A DNA stretch of 64,000 nucleotides, taken from contig CACNSS010000004.1 in NCBI GenBank assembly GCA_902623215.1, forward strand, positions 23,004 to 87,003. The letters are read 5' to 3'. Of the stretch, positions 20,060 through 29,335 are shown in pieces. This DNA is from an uncultured Pelagibacteraceae bacterium (GTDB lineage Bacteria > Pseudomonadota > Alphaproteobacteria > Pelagibacterales > Pelagibacteraceae). The notes under the pieces were generated by a model. That model ran no database searches. It was not told where the DNA came from and saw only the letters and a list, made by a program, of their open reading frames with translations. The position numbers and the translations under genes were made by a program. Every line of letters starts with the position of its first letter. Positions within the stretch are counted from its first letter, which is position 1.

Positions 20060-20524
20060 ATGAGTAATATTAAGAAATCTTTTTTAGCTGGTTTATTTTC
20101 TATCATTACAATCGGAATACTAACTGGCCTAACTTATAAAACTGAATTAGGTATTTTTTTACTAGCCTCTTTTGGATCGTCGATGGTTTTATTATATGGA
20201 TATCCTGAAAGTCCATTTGCTCAACCCAAGAATGTTTTTTTTGGTCACTTCATAACCACATTAGTAGGATTGTTTTTCCTTTATCTGTTTCCACTCCCTA
20301 TTTTTTTAACAATTCCTCTAGCAGTAGGTGTTGGTGTTGGTTTAATGATATTATTAAATGTCACCCACCCACCTGCAGGTGGGAATCCAATTATTGTAAT
20401 AATCGGCAGTGTTTCTTTTGATTATCTTTTTAGTCCAGTGGTAACTGGATCCATCATAATTATCATTTTTGCAATAGTAATCAATCGTTTTCTTTTGAAA
20501 AAAAATTACCCGATAAAAAAATAA
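20060..20524 (+). CDS. HPP family integral membrane protein
   Basis: NVTHPPAGGNPIIVIIGS HPP signature, 4 TM. Confidence 0.88.
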   Translation: MSNIKKSFLAGLFSIITIGILTGLTYKTELGIFLLASFGSSMVLLYGYPESPFAQPKNVFFGHFITTLVGLFFLYLFPLPIFLTIPLAVGVGVGLMILLNVTHPPAGGNPIIVIIGSVSFDYLFSPVVTGSIIIIIFAIVINRFLLKKNYPIKK

Positions 20525-20593
20525 TTTAATTGCTTGAAGTAAAAAAATAAGGTTAGATATGCAAAATAAATTTTTTATTACAGAGGAGATTTA

Positions 20594-21793
20594 ATGAAAA
20601 TACTATGCATATTATATGATGATCCTAAAGGAGGAATGCCAAAGTCGTATGCTTTATCGGAACTACCAAAAATAGAAAAGTACCCTGATGGAATGACGCT
20701 TCCATCACCAAAAGCAAGAGATTACACACCAGGTCAGTTATTAGGATGTGTTTCTGGAGAACTTGGTTTAAGAAAATTTTTAGAAAGTAATGGACATGAA
20801 TTTGTTGTTACAAATAGTAAAGATGGAGATGGTTGTGAAGCTGATAAACATATAGTTGATGCTGATATCGTTATTTCTCAGCCTTTTTTCCCTTACTACT
20901 TAACTAAAGAAAGAATAGCTAAGGCCAAAAATTTAAAGATGGCAATAACAGCTGGAATTGGATCAGACCACGTTGACTTACAGGCAGCTATGGATAACAA
21001 AATTGATGTTGTGGAAGTAACTTATTGTAATTCAAGATCAGTTGCTGAACATATTGTCATGATGATTGTTTCTATGGTTAGAGATTATCATAATCAACAT
21101 AGGATTGTTAATGAAGGCGGATGGAACATTGCTGATGCTGTTCAAAGATCCTATGATGTTGAAGGAATGCATATTGGTACTGTTGCAGCTGGAAGAATAG
21201 GATTAGATGCGTTAAGAAAAATGAAACCATTTGATACCCATTTGCATTATTTTGATAGACACAGATTGCCTGATAGTGTTGAAAAAGAACTTAATTTAAC
21301 ATTTCATGAAACAGTAGAATCAATGGTTAAAGTTTGTGACGTTGTAACAATCAATTGTCCACTACACCCAGAAACAGAAAACTTGTTTGATGATGCTATG
21401 ATAAGCAAAATGAAAAAAGGTGCTTATATTGTCAACACAGCTAGAGGAAAAATTTGTAATAGAGATGCAATTGCAAAAGCTCTGAAAAGTGGTCAATTAA
21501 GTGGGTATGCAGGTGATGTTTGGTTTCCTCAACCTGCACCAAATGATCACGTGTGGAGAAGTATGCCAAATCACGGTATGACACCTCACACTTCCGGTAC
21601 ATCTTTAACTGCGCAATCAAGATATGCAGATGGTGTTAGAGAGATATTAGAATGTTTCTTCGATGGCAAAGAAATTAGAAATCAGTATTTAATTGTCAAA
21701 GATGGTCAATTAGCTGGTATGGGAGCCCACTCGTACAGCAAAGGTTCAGCTACTGGCGGATCTGAAGAAGCAGCAAAATACAAAAAACAATAA
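20594..21793 (+). CDS. fdh: NAD-dependent formate dehydrogenase
   Basis: 399 aa D-2-hydroxyacid dehydrogenase fold; TAGIGSDHVDLQAAM, GRIGLDALRKMKPFDTHLHYFDRHRLP, HPETENLFDDAMI, AGDVWFPQPAPNDHVWR, TPHTSGTSLTAQ typical of bacterial FDH. Confidence 0.93.
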   Translation: MKILCILYDDPKGGMPKSYALSELPKIEKYPDGMTLPSPKARDYTPGQLLGCVSGELGLRKFLESNGHEFVVTNSKDGDGCEADKHIVDADIVISQPFFPYYLTKERIAKAKNLKMAITAGIGSDHVDLQAAMDNKIDVVEVTYCNSRSVAEHIVMMIVSMVRDYHNQHRIVNEGGWNIADAVQRSYDVEGMHIGTVAAGRIGLDALRKMKPFDTHLHYFDRHRLPDSVEKELNLTFHETVESMVKVCDVVTINCPLHPETENLFDDAMISKMKKGAYIVNTARGKICNRDAIAKALKSGQLSGYAGDVWFPQPAPNDHVWRSMPNHGMTPHTSGTSLTAQSRYADGVREILECFFDGKEIRNQYLIVKDGQLAGMGAHSYSKGSATGGSEEAAKYKKQ

Positions 21794-21806
21794 TTTAAAA
21801 TAAACT

Positions 21807-21843
21807 ATTAAAGGTAGCCTACTTAAAAATAGCTACCTTTAAT
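21807..21843 (+). terminator. probable hairpin terminator after formate dehydrogenase
   Basis: ATTAAAGGTAGC (21807-21818) / GCTACCTTTAAT (21832-21843) 12-bp perfect inverted repeat 14 bp after the fdh stop. Confidence 0.65.
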
Positions 21844-21882
21844 ATAATGGACTTATCATAACTATTTTGTTTATGATATTTA

Positions 21883-22458
21883 ATGAGATATTTTTTAATT
21901 ATTTACATAATTCTATTTAATATTAATTTTTCTTATTCAGCTCAAAAAGATAAAGCATATTTTGCTGGTGGATGTTTTTGGTGTATGGAAGAGTCTTTTG
22001 AAAAATTAAGTGGTGTAGAAGAAGTAATTTCAGGTTATTCAGGAGGAGTTACTGAGAACCCAACATACAAAGAAGTGACATATGGAAATACTGGTCACTT
22101 TGAAGTCGTAGAGATTGTATATAATAAAAAAATTATTTCATATGAAGAATTACTGGAAAATTTTTGGATTAATATAGATCCATTTGACTCCTATGGACAG
22201 TTTTGTGACAAAGGTTATAGTTACAGATCGGTTGCGTTTTATCAAGATACAAATGAAAAGAAATTAATAGAAAAAGATATTCAAAAATTAGAAAACAGAT
22301 TTAACAAAAAAGTTGTCACATATATTCGAAGTTTTGAAAAATTTTATAGAGCTGAAGAGTATCACCAGGACTTTTATAAAATTAAGCTAGAAAGATATTT
22401 GAGATATAAAAAAGCTTGTGGCAGAGAAGAAATTTTAAAAAGGATTTGGAGTCAATAG
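21883..22458 (+). CDS. msrA: peptide-methionine (S)-S-oxide reductase
   Basis: AYFAGGCFWCMEESFEKLSGV, GHFEVVEI, RSVAFYQ, AEEYHQDF; N-terminal signal-like hydrophobic segment. Confidence 0.96.
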   Translation: MRYFLIIYIILFNINFSYSAQKDKAYFAGGCFWCMEESFEKLSGVEEVISGYSGGVTENPTYKEVTYGNTGHFEVVEIVYNKKIISYEELLENFWINIDPFDSYGQFCDKGYSYRSVAFYQDTNEKKLIEKDIQKLENRFNKKVVTYIRSFEKFYRAEEYHQDFYKIKLERYLRYKKACGREEILKRIWSQ

Positions 22459-22464
22459 TTTTCA

Positions 22465-23919
22465 ATGGAAAATAATATAAATTGGAATTTCGATAATTCT
22501 TATTCAAGACTATCTGATGCTTTTAAGGAACACATTAAACCTGTAGCTGTAAAGAGTCCTGAATTGATTATAATCAATGAGAGTTTAGCTGGAGAATTAG
22601 ATCTAAATCTAACAAAAATTAATAAAGATAAGCTATCATCTTTGTTAACAGGAAATACTCTTCCTGAAGGTAGTAATACAATTGCTCAGGCATATGCGGG
22701 TCATCAATTCGGACACTTTACTATGCTTGGTGATGGTAGGGCAATATTGATAGGTGAACATATAACTAGCAGCAACAAAAGATATGATATTCAACTTAAA
22801 GGTTCTGGCAAAACATCATTCTCAAGAAATGGTGATGGTAGAGCTGCATTAGGTCCAATGTTAAGAGAATATATCGTAAGTGAGGCAATGCATAATCTTA
22901 ACATTCCCTCAACAAGAAGTTTAGCGGTAGCAAAGACGGGTGAAAAAATAATGAGAGATACTTTACTAGAAGGCGCTATTCTAACTAGAGTGGCTTTAAG
23001 TCATATTAGGGTTGGAACTTTTCAATATATTGCAGCAAGGGACAAAAAAGATGAGCTGGAAATATTATTGAATTACGTAATTGATAGACATTACCAAGAA
23101 CTAGAAAATTCAAAAAACAAGGCATTAGATCTTTTAAATAATGTTATGAGTAAACAGATTGACTTAGTGGTGAACTGGATGAGGGTAGGTTTCATTCATG
23201 GAGTTATGAACACTGACAATATGTCAATTTCAGGGGAAACAATTGACTATGGCCCGTGTGCATTTATGGACACATATGATCCAAAAACTGTTTTCAGTTC
23301 TATTGATCACATGGGAAGATATGCTTACTGCAATCAACCAATTATTACAAAGTGGAATTTATCAAGATTTGCAGAATGTCTAATACCTATGATTGATAAA
23401 AATCAAAAAAAATCAATCGAGATGGCTACTGAAATAATTAATACTTTTGAAAAAAAATATGAAGAAAAGTGGCTTGAAATGATGAGAAAAAAACTTGGTT
23501 TACTAGGAAATCACAGTACAGATAAAACTTTAATTTTAGATTTATTAACGTGGATGCATCAGAATAAAGCTGATTATACAAACACTTTCTGTCATATCAT
23601 GGATCCTCATTCAAATAATGGAACTATTTATGAAGATATGAATTTTGTAAATTGGAAAAAAAGACTAAATATTAGACAATTAAAAGACAATAATTCGTAC
23701 AAAAATTCAATAGAGTTAATGAAAACCTATAACCCTTTGATTATTCCAAGAAATCATAAAGTTGAAGAAGTTTTAGAGTGTGCTGATAGGAAAGATTTTA
23801 AACCATTAATAAAATTTCTAAACATTTTAGAAAAACCATACATTAAACAAGAAGATACTTCTGATTTTCAATCCTTATCAGGATCAAATGAAAATTATAA
23901 GACATTTTGTGGAACTTAA
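22465..23919 (+). CDS. selO: SelO/YdiU family protein adenylyltransferase
   Basis: AGHQFGHFTMLGDGRAILIGE, DIQLKGSGKTSFSRNGDGRAALGPMLREYI, GVMNTDNMSISGETIDYGPCAFMD; C-terminal TFCGT. Confidence 0.95.
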   Translation: MENNINWNFDNSYSRLSDAFKEHIKPVAVKSPELIIINESLAGELDLNLTKINKDKLSSLLTGNTLPEGSNTIAQAYAGHQFGHFTMLGDGRAILIGEHITSSNKRYDIQLKGSGKTSFSRNGDGRAALGPMLREYIVSEAMHNLNIPSTRSLAVAKTGEKIMRDTLLEGAILTRVALSHIRVGTFQYIAARDKKDELEILLNYVIDRHYQELENSKNKALDLLNNVMSKQIDLVVNWMRVGFIHGVMNTDNMSISGETIDYGPCAFMDTYDPKTVFSSIDHMGRYAYCNQPIITKWNLSRFAECLIPMIDKNQKKSIEMATEIINTFEKKYEEKWLEMMRKKLGLLGNHSTDKTLILDLLTWMHQNKADYTNTFCHIMDPHSNNGTIYEDMNFVNWKKRLNIRQLKDNNSYKNSIELMKTYNPLIIPRNHKVEEVLECADRKDFKPLIKFLNILEKPYIKQEDTSDFQSLSGSNENYKTFCGT

Positions 23920-23953
23920 AACCACCATGTTAGGCATTATATAATTTGAAAAT

Positions 23954-24478
23954 TTATTTATATGCAATCACGTTAAGACTAATGGGAACGTTTTCTTTGC
24001 CATTATTGTAAGGAGCAAAATTACTGGTATCATCAAATAAACCAAAGAATTTTACTTTTTCAACTCTTTTAAAACCTGCTTTTATTATGGAGTCTTTTAA
24101 TAATTCATAATTCCACCCACAATAATGAAAATCGTATTTGTCTATCTGGCCCCCATAAATCATTCTCAAAGTATGAAGTTTGGCACTTCTCGGTGCTTCC
24201 TTTGAAATAAATATTCTACATAAAACTTCCATATCGGGAACTGATATATAAAGTTTTCCATTATTTTTTAGTATTCTGTAGATTCCTTTAAAAGTACTCT
24301 CGACTTTACTTTGCTCAACATGCTCAACTACATGACTTGCATAAATTTCCTCTACTGAGTTTTCACTAAATTGACTTAGATCTGAAATATCACCAATAAA
24401 GTCTACATCATTTTTTTTTTGGATATTTAGTATCTTCCATCCCTCTTTTTTTTGCTCACCACCAATATTAAGTTTCAT
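23954..24478 (-). CDS. class I SAM-dependent methyltransferase
   Basis: MKLNIGGEQKKEGWKILN, EIYASHVVEHV, IYRILKNNGKLYISVPD. Confidence 0.8.
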   Translation of the reverse strand: MKLNIGGEQKKEGWKILNIQKKNDVDFIGDISDLSQFSENSVEEIYASHVVEHVEQSKVESTFKGIYRILKNNGKLYISVPDMEVLCRIFISKEAPRSAKLHTLRMIYGGQIDKYDFHYCGWNYELLKDSIIKAGFKRVEKVKFFGLFDDTSNFAPYNNGKENVPISLNVIAYK

Positions 24479-24481
24479 AAT

Positions 24482-25585
24482 TTAAAGAACATACGGTTCA
24501 GGTCTTGCTTTTTTTCCTAAAACTCTCTCAACAGCCATATTAGAGATATCAATAGATTGATATGCTCCTGTAGTTATTAATTCTGTCAAAGCTCTTCCAA
24601 TACCTGGGGCCTGCATTAATCCTCTACCAGTAAAGCCTGTAGCTAAATAAACATTATCAAATTTAGGATGTTTGCCCACAACAGCATTATTATCTAATCT
24701 GTTACAATCATAATATCCTGCCCATCCTCCTGTTAATTTTAATTCCTCAAAAATTGGAATTCTATTTGCGAGTGCAGGCCAAACCAATTCCTCAAAATCA
24801 TCCCATGCAGGTTCTAAATCTTTTGCATCAAACACCGATTTTGGTGAACCTGCTAAATATTCTTTTCCTTCAGGTCTCCAATAAACTCCTGATAGTAAAT
24901 CTCCAGTTAAAGGCATTTCAGGAATATGCTTGGGGCACTTCACACGAAATACAGTATGTTTTTGTGGTTCTACTGGAATATCTTCAAGTAATTCTTTAGT
25001 CCAACAACCAGCTGCAGAAATAATAGTTTTGGCTTTTATTTCTGAAAGAGATTTTATATTTCCCTTGATAAATTCTGCTCCAAGTTCGGTAGCTTTACTT
25101 TTTAACGCGTTATGAAACATAAAAGGATCTATCCAACCTTCACTTTGATTATCGGTAAAAGTAGCTGTTTCTATTCCATCAGCATTTATGTAAGGAAAAT
25201 ATTTTGATAACTCAGAACCTTTGATATTTTTTGTGCCAGCTTCACACGCCTGATGATTTTCTAGAGCCTTATATTGTTCTTCTGCATGTTCAGATCCAAA
25301 CATTAATAGATAGCCATTGGGCACCATGCTTGCCGTTGGATTTGGGTTTTTTTTAGTTTTAAGTAAATCTGGAATTTGAAAAATAAATTCTTTGGCAAAT
25401 TTTCCAAGTAAAATATTTTCTTTTTGAAAAAATTGTCTTCTAAATCCACCTAGCGATAATGGAAATGATGCTGATTTGTATGATGGATCTCTTTCTATAA
25501 CCTTTACTTTTCTTCCTTCTTTTGTCAAAAAATAGGCGGTTGCAGCTCCAATAATACCACCTCCAACTATTACTACATCGTCCAT
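24482..25585 (-). CDS. FAD-dependent oxidoreductase (DAO family)
   Basis: VVIVGGGIIGAATAYFLTKEG Rossmann motif; YLATGFTGRGLMQAPGIGRALTELI. Confidence 0.88.
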   Translation of the reverse strand: MDDVVIVGGGIIGAATAYFLTKEGRKVKVIERDPSYKSASFPLSLGGFRRQFFQKENILLGKFAKEFIFQIPDLLKTKKNPNPTASMVPNGYLLMFGSEHAEEQYKALENHQACEAGTKNIKGSELSKYFPYINADGIETATFTDNQSEGWIDPFMFHNALKSKATELGAEFIKGNIKSLSEIKAKTIISAAGCWTKELLEDIPVEPQKHTVFRVKCPKHIPEMPLTGDLLSGVYWRPEGKEYLAGSPKSVFDAKDLEPAWDDFEELVWPALANRIPIFEELKLTGGWAGYYDCNRLDNNAVVGKHPKFDNVYLATGFTGRGLMQAPGIGRALTELITTGAYQSIDISNMAVERVLGKKARPEPYVL

Positions 25586-25588
25586 AAA

Positions 25589-26071
25589 TTAATTTAGTAT
25601 AACTAAGTTAATATTTAGAAATAATGCATAGAAACACCAAAGTAAATAGGGAATCATTAAATAGAAGCTTAATTTATTTACAGGTTTAAATCTTATGATT
25701 AACAAAAAAATAAATATTATTAATATTATTAAAACTAACATGGCTAGAAATATTTTGTGGAATGCAAAAAATACAATACTCCAAGTTGTATTTATTATTA
25801 TATGAATAAAATAAATATAAACTGTATTCATATCTCGATTTTTGCTATGCCAGAAGTTCCAGACTGCCATAGTCATCATAATGTATAAAATAGTCCAAAC
25901 AGGGGCAAAAACCCAATCTGGGGGATTAAAATTTGATTTAATAAGTGTTGAATACCATGGCTCTTTTAAATTTATTGAAACTAATCCCCCAACAAAAGAG
26001 GCTGAAAAAGTTATTATAAAAAAAAGAATAAATGATAAAATTTTATTTTTTAGCATAATGGTATTATACAT
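25589..26071 (-). CDS. tspO: TspO/MBR family tryptophan-rich sensory protein
   Basis: EPWYSTLIKSNFNPPDWVFAPVWTILYIMMTMAVWNFW; 5-TM pattern. Confidence 0.9.
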   Translation of the reverse strand: MYNTIMLKNKILSFILFFIITFSASFVGGLVSINLKEPWYSTLIKSNFNPPDWVFAPVWTILYIMMTMAVWNFWHSKNRDMNTVYIYFIHIIINTTWSIVFFAFHKIFLAMLVLIILIIFIFLLIIRFKPVNKLSFYLMIPYLLWCFYALFLNINLVILN

Positions 26072-26080
26072 CTTTATAAA

Positions 26081-26842
26081 ATGAATAAAAAAACAATTTG
26101 GATAACTGGTGCAAGTTCAGGTATTGGAAAGGCTCTTGCTTTAAAATTTGCAATTATGGGTTGGAATGTTGCTGTATCTGCTAGGAGAGAAAATCTACTA
26201 AAAGATTTATCTAATGGTCATGATAATATTGTGCCATTTCCACTAGATGTCACTGACAAAGATAAATGCAAAGAGGTCTTTGAAGAAATTAAAAACAAAT
26301 TTAAAAAAATTGATATTTGTTTTTTTTCAACAGGTAAATGGAATCCAAGAACAGAAAAGGAAATTGATGTTGAAGAAATCGAAGATGTTTTCAAAGTCAA
26401 TTTTTTTGGTACATTAAATAGTATCAAAGCTGTAGAGAAATATTTTAAAAATAAAAGAGAAGGAATAATTGCTATAGTTTCATCTATAGCAGGTTATAGA
26501 GGACTGCCTAATTCGACAGGTTATGGACCATCAAAATCAGCTTTAAATAACTTGGCTGAAAGTTTATATTTTGATTTTGGTCGTTCAAATGTGCGTGTTT
26601 GTCTAGTTTCTCCTGGTTTTATCAAAACTCCTATGACAGATAAAAATGATTTTAAAATGCCTTTTTTAAAAACTGCAGAGTATGCCGCTGACAAAATATA
26701 TGATGGATTAGTAAATAAAAATATCTTTGAGATCCATTTTCCAAAATCTTTAACATTAATTCTTAAACTTTTTAGTTTTTTACCGAGTAAATTATATTTT
26801 AGTCTAATAGGTAAAATGACAAAGTATCAGAAAAAAAATTAG
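26081..26842 (+). CDS. short-chain dehydrogenase/reductase
   Basis: WITGASSGIGKALALKFA, FSTGKW, SSIAGYRGLPNSTGYGPSKSAL. Confidence 0.9.
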   Translation: MNKKTIWITGASSGIGKALALKFAIMGWNVAVSARRENLLKDLSNGHDNIVPFPLDVTDKDKCKEVFEEIKNKFKKIDICFFSTGKWNPRTEKEIDVEEIEDVFKVNFFGTLNSIKAVEKYFKNKREGIIAIVSSIAGYRGLPNSTGYGPSKSALNNLAESLYFDFGRSNVRVCLVSPGFIKTPMTDKNDFKMPFLKTAEYAADKIYDGLVNKNIFEIHFPKSLTLILKLFSFLPSKLYFSLIGKMTKYQKKN

Positions 26843-27384
26843 TCTTTAACAAAAACGACTGTTAATTCTGCTACCTTAAAACCAAATTTAGTCATTGTTG
26901 CTTTATTTATAGCCACTCTATCATCTTGTTTAAAAATCCAATCATCGAAAGTAATTTTCATTTGTTTACCTTTTACGGGAACCAATAAAACATACTCAAA
27001 TTTGAACGCTGGACCATATGAATATCCCCTTGCTTTACCCACTACATCGCCAGCTGTACCTTCATAATTATTTTCATCAATTTTGGTAATTTGCCATTGT
27101 CTTGTTTGAATTTCACCATCATCCCAATTAAATTTTTCATCAAGGATTAATTGATTACCATCCCATTTACCATCTAGATCTGCTGAGAACTGCCTTATAA
27201 CTTTCCCAGATCGATTTTGTAAAACACCCCATGCTTTTACATTACCCGATAAGTATTCCTCAATTATTAATCTTGGTTTTTTATTTATAAAGTCTTCTGG
27301 TTTCATTATATTATTTGAACAGTTTGTAATTAAGAATAAAGAAATTATCAATAAAATTGGTTTGATAAGTTTTATCTCGCGCAT
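26839..27384 (-). CDS. DUF3833-like lipoprotein
   Basis: Lipobox-like ITNCSNN; YLSGNVKAWGVLQNRSGKVIRQFSADLDGKWDGNQLILDEKFNWDDGEIQTRQW typical of DUF3833. Confidence 0.82.
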   Translation of the reverse strand: MREIKLIKPILLIISLFLITNCSNNIMKPEDFINKKPRLIIEEYLSGNVKAWGVLQNRSGKVIRQFSADLDGKWDGNQLILDEKFNWDDGEIQTRQWQITKIDENNYEGTAGDVVGKARGYSYGPAFKFEYVLLVPVKGKQMKITFDDWIFKQDDRVAINKATMTKFGFKVAELTVVFVKD

Positions 27385-27395
27385 TGTCTCCTCTA

Positions 27396-28574
27396 TTATT
27401 TATTCTGTATAGAAAATTGAATTAAATCAATATTTTTAGACTTAAAGCCTGCTTCACAATAAGATAAATAAAATTCCCACATCCTTTTGAATGTTAAATC
27501 AAAACCTTGTTTTTTAATCAACTCCCATTTCCTATTAAATTCATTTCTCCAAATAGCAAGTGTATTTGAGTAATGATCAGCATAAGATTCGTAAGATTTT
27601 ATAGTCAAGCCATTGTTTGAAACATACTTATCTATACTGCCTTTGTTTGGAAGAAAACCTCCAGGAAAAATATATTTTTGAATGAAGTCTTGTTTATATT
27701 TGTATCTGTCAAAAAGATTATCATCAATTGTTATTGCTTGAATAGCAGCGCTTCCATTGTTCGATAAATTATTTTTAATTGTTTTGAAGTAACCTTCCAA
27801 ATAATTTTGACCTACTGCCTCAATCATTTCTATAGATGCAATAGAATTATATTTATCTTTTAAATCTCTATAATCTTTTATTTGGATGTTAACTTTTTCA
27901 TTTAGTCCACACTTATAAATTCTTTCTTTAGCATACTCGAATTGTTTTTTTGAAATTGTAATACAGTCTAATTTCACATCATACTTTTTACCAACATACT
28001 CAGCAAAACCTCCCCAACCACAACCTATTTCTAAAACTTTATCTCCAGTTCCAGGTTTAATTAAGTCTATTAGTTTTTGATATTTATTATTTTGAGCATC
28101 AGATAAATCTTTATTTTTTTCATCAAATATCGCACTTGAGTAAGTTAGTGTTTTGTCTAACCATAAAGAAAAGAATTCATTACCAAGGTCATAGTGTTTT
28201 GAAATGTTAGTTTTGCTTCTATTTTTTGTGTTTTTTATAAAAATATTTTTTAAATAATTAATAAAAGGAAAATCTAACAGTCCAGAAAATTTATGAATTT
28301 GTTTAATATTCCTTGCTGTAATCTCTATCAAATTAGATAAATTATTCGTCTCGAAATAGTCATTCATGTAGGATTCTGCAAGACCTACACTACCTGATTT
28401 AATTAAATTAAAAGTAAAGTTTTTATTTTTTATCTTTATATTAGCTTTTAAATTATCTTTGGCGTTTCCAAAACTATATTTTTTTCCATCGTAATTAGTT
28501 AGCTCTAAATGACCAAATTTTATATCTCTTAAAATGCTAAAGACTATTTTATCTGAAACGGTATTTAAATTCAT
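27396..28574 (-). CDS. cyclopropane-fatty-acyl-phospholipid synthase family methyltransferase
   Basis: ISKHYDLGNEFFSLWLDKTLTYSSAIF, VLEIGCGWGGFAEYVGKKYDVKLDCITISKKQFEYA, SIEMIEAVG. Confidence 0.93.
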   Translation of the reverse strand: MNLNTVSDKIVFSILRDIKFGHLELTNYDGKKYSFGNAKDNLKANIKIKNKNFTFNLIKSGSVGLAESYMNDYFETNNLSNLIEITARNIKQIHKFSGLLDFPFINYLKNIFIKNTKNRSKTNISKHYDLGNEFFSLWLDKTLTYSSAIFDEKNKDLSDAQNNKYQKLIDLIKPGTGDKVLEIGCGWGGFAEYVGKKYDVKLDCITISKKQFEYAKERIYKCGLNEKVNIQIKDYRDLKDKYNSIASIEMIEAVGQNYLEGYFKTIKNNLSNNGSAAIQAITIDDNLFDRYKYKQDFIQKYIFPGGFLPNKGSIDKYVSNNGLTIKSYESYADHYSNTLAIWRNEFNRKWELIKKQGFDLTFKRMWEFYLSYCEAGFKSKNIDLIQFSIQNK

Positions 28575-29335
28575 TAACTCTCAAATGTAATATTATTCTT
28601 AATTTTTAATTTTCTTTGGATAAATTTAATACCTTTGGTCCACAGTTTAAACGCTTCAAAATGTATCGCAGATATTATTTTAAAAGTCATAAGTGGGTGT
28701 TTTATATATGATTTTAATAATTCTTTACTATTTAAGTCTTTTCTTTTTCCATCCTGAGATGCATACAAGATTTTTTCATCAGACTGGTATTGATCTATAA
28801 TAACAGATATTCTTTCACAGGGTTTTAGAATTCTAAAAAAATAATTACAATCCATCTCTATGAACGGTGACACATGAAATTTTTTTGAACAGTTATGTTG
28901 AAAAAGTTTAGTGTCATCTTCAACTTTAAAAATATATGTATGTTGTTCACCAAACGTATTCTTAACTTCGTATAAAATAGCAATTAATTTATTATTAATG
29001 TCGTAAATAAAAAAAACACTTAAGGGATTGAAAACATATCCAAAAATTCTTGGATAGCATAAAAGTTTTATTTTTATATCTTTTGGACTAATATTATTTT
29101 CATCTAAATTTTTTTTTACCCATGATATTAATGAAGATCCATCTCTGTCACCATGATCTTTTTCAAAAAAACTTATTAAATTAAATTTGTTAAATGAAAA
29201 AAATTTAATATTTTTATCTAGCTGGTCTAGCTCTGATAAGTCTATTAAAAGTGAAAATACACTATATTTAAAAAAATGAGTTTTTGGTTTAAATCTTTTG
29301 TGAATAACTGTGCCATTATAAATTGAACTAGTCAT
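28574..29335 (-). CDS. DUF1365 family protein
   Basis: YNGTVIHKRFKPKTHFFKYSVFSLLIDLSEL, YPRIFGYVFNPLSVFFIYD, KFHVSPFIEMDCNYFFRI. Confidence 0.92.
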   Translation of the reverse strand: MTSSIYNGTVIHKRFKPKTHFFKYSVFSLLIDLSELDQLDKNIKFFSFNKFNLISFFEKDHGDRDGSSLISWVKKNLDENNISPKDIKIKLLCYPRIFGYVFNPLSVFFIYDINNKLIAILYEVKNTFGEQHTYIFKVEDDTKLFQHNCSKKFHVSPFIEMDCNYFFRILKPCERISVIIDQYQSDEKILYASQDGKRKDLNSKELLKSYIKHPLMTFKIISAIHFEAFKLWTKGIKFIQRKLKIKNNITFES

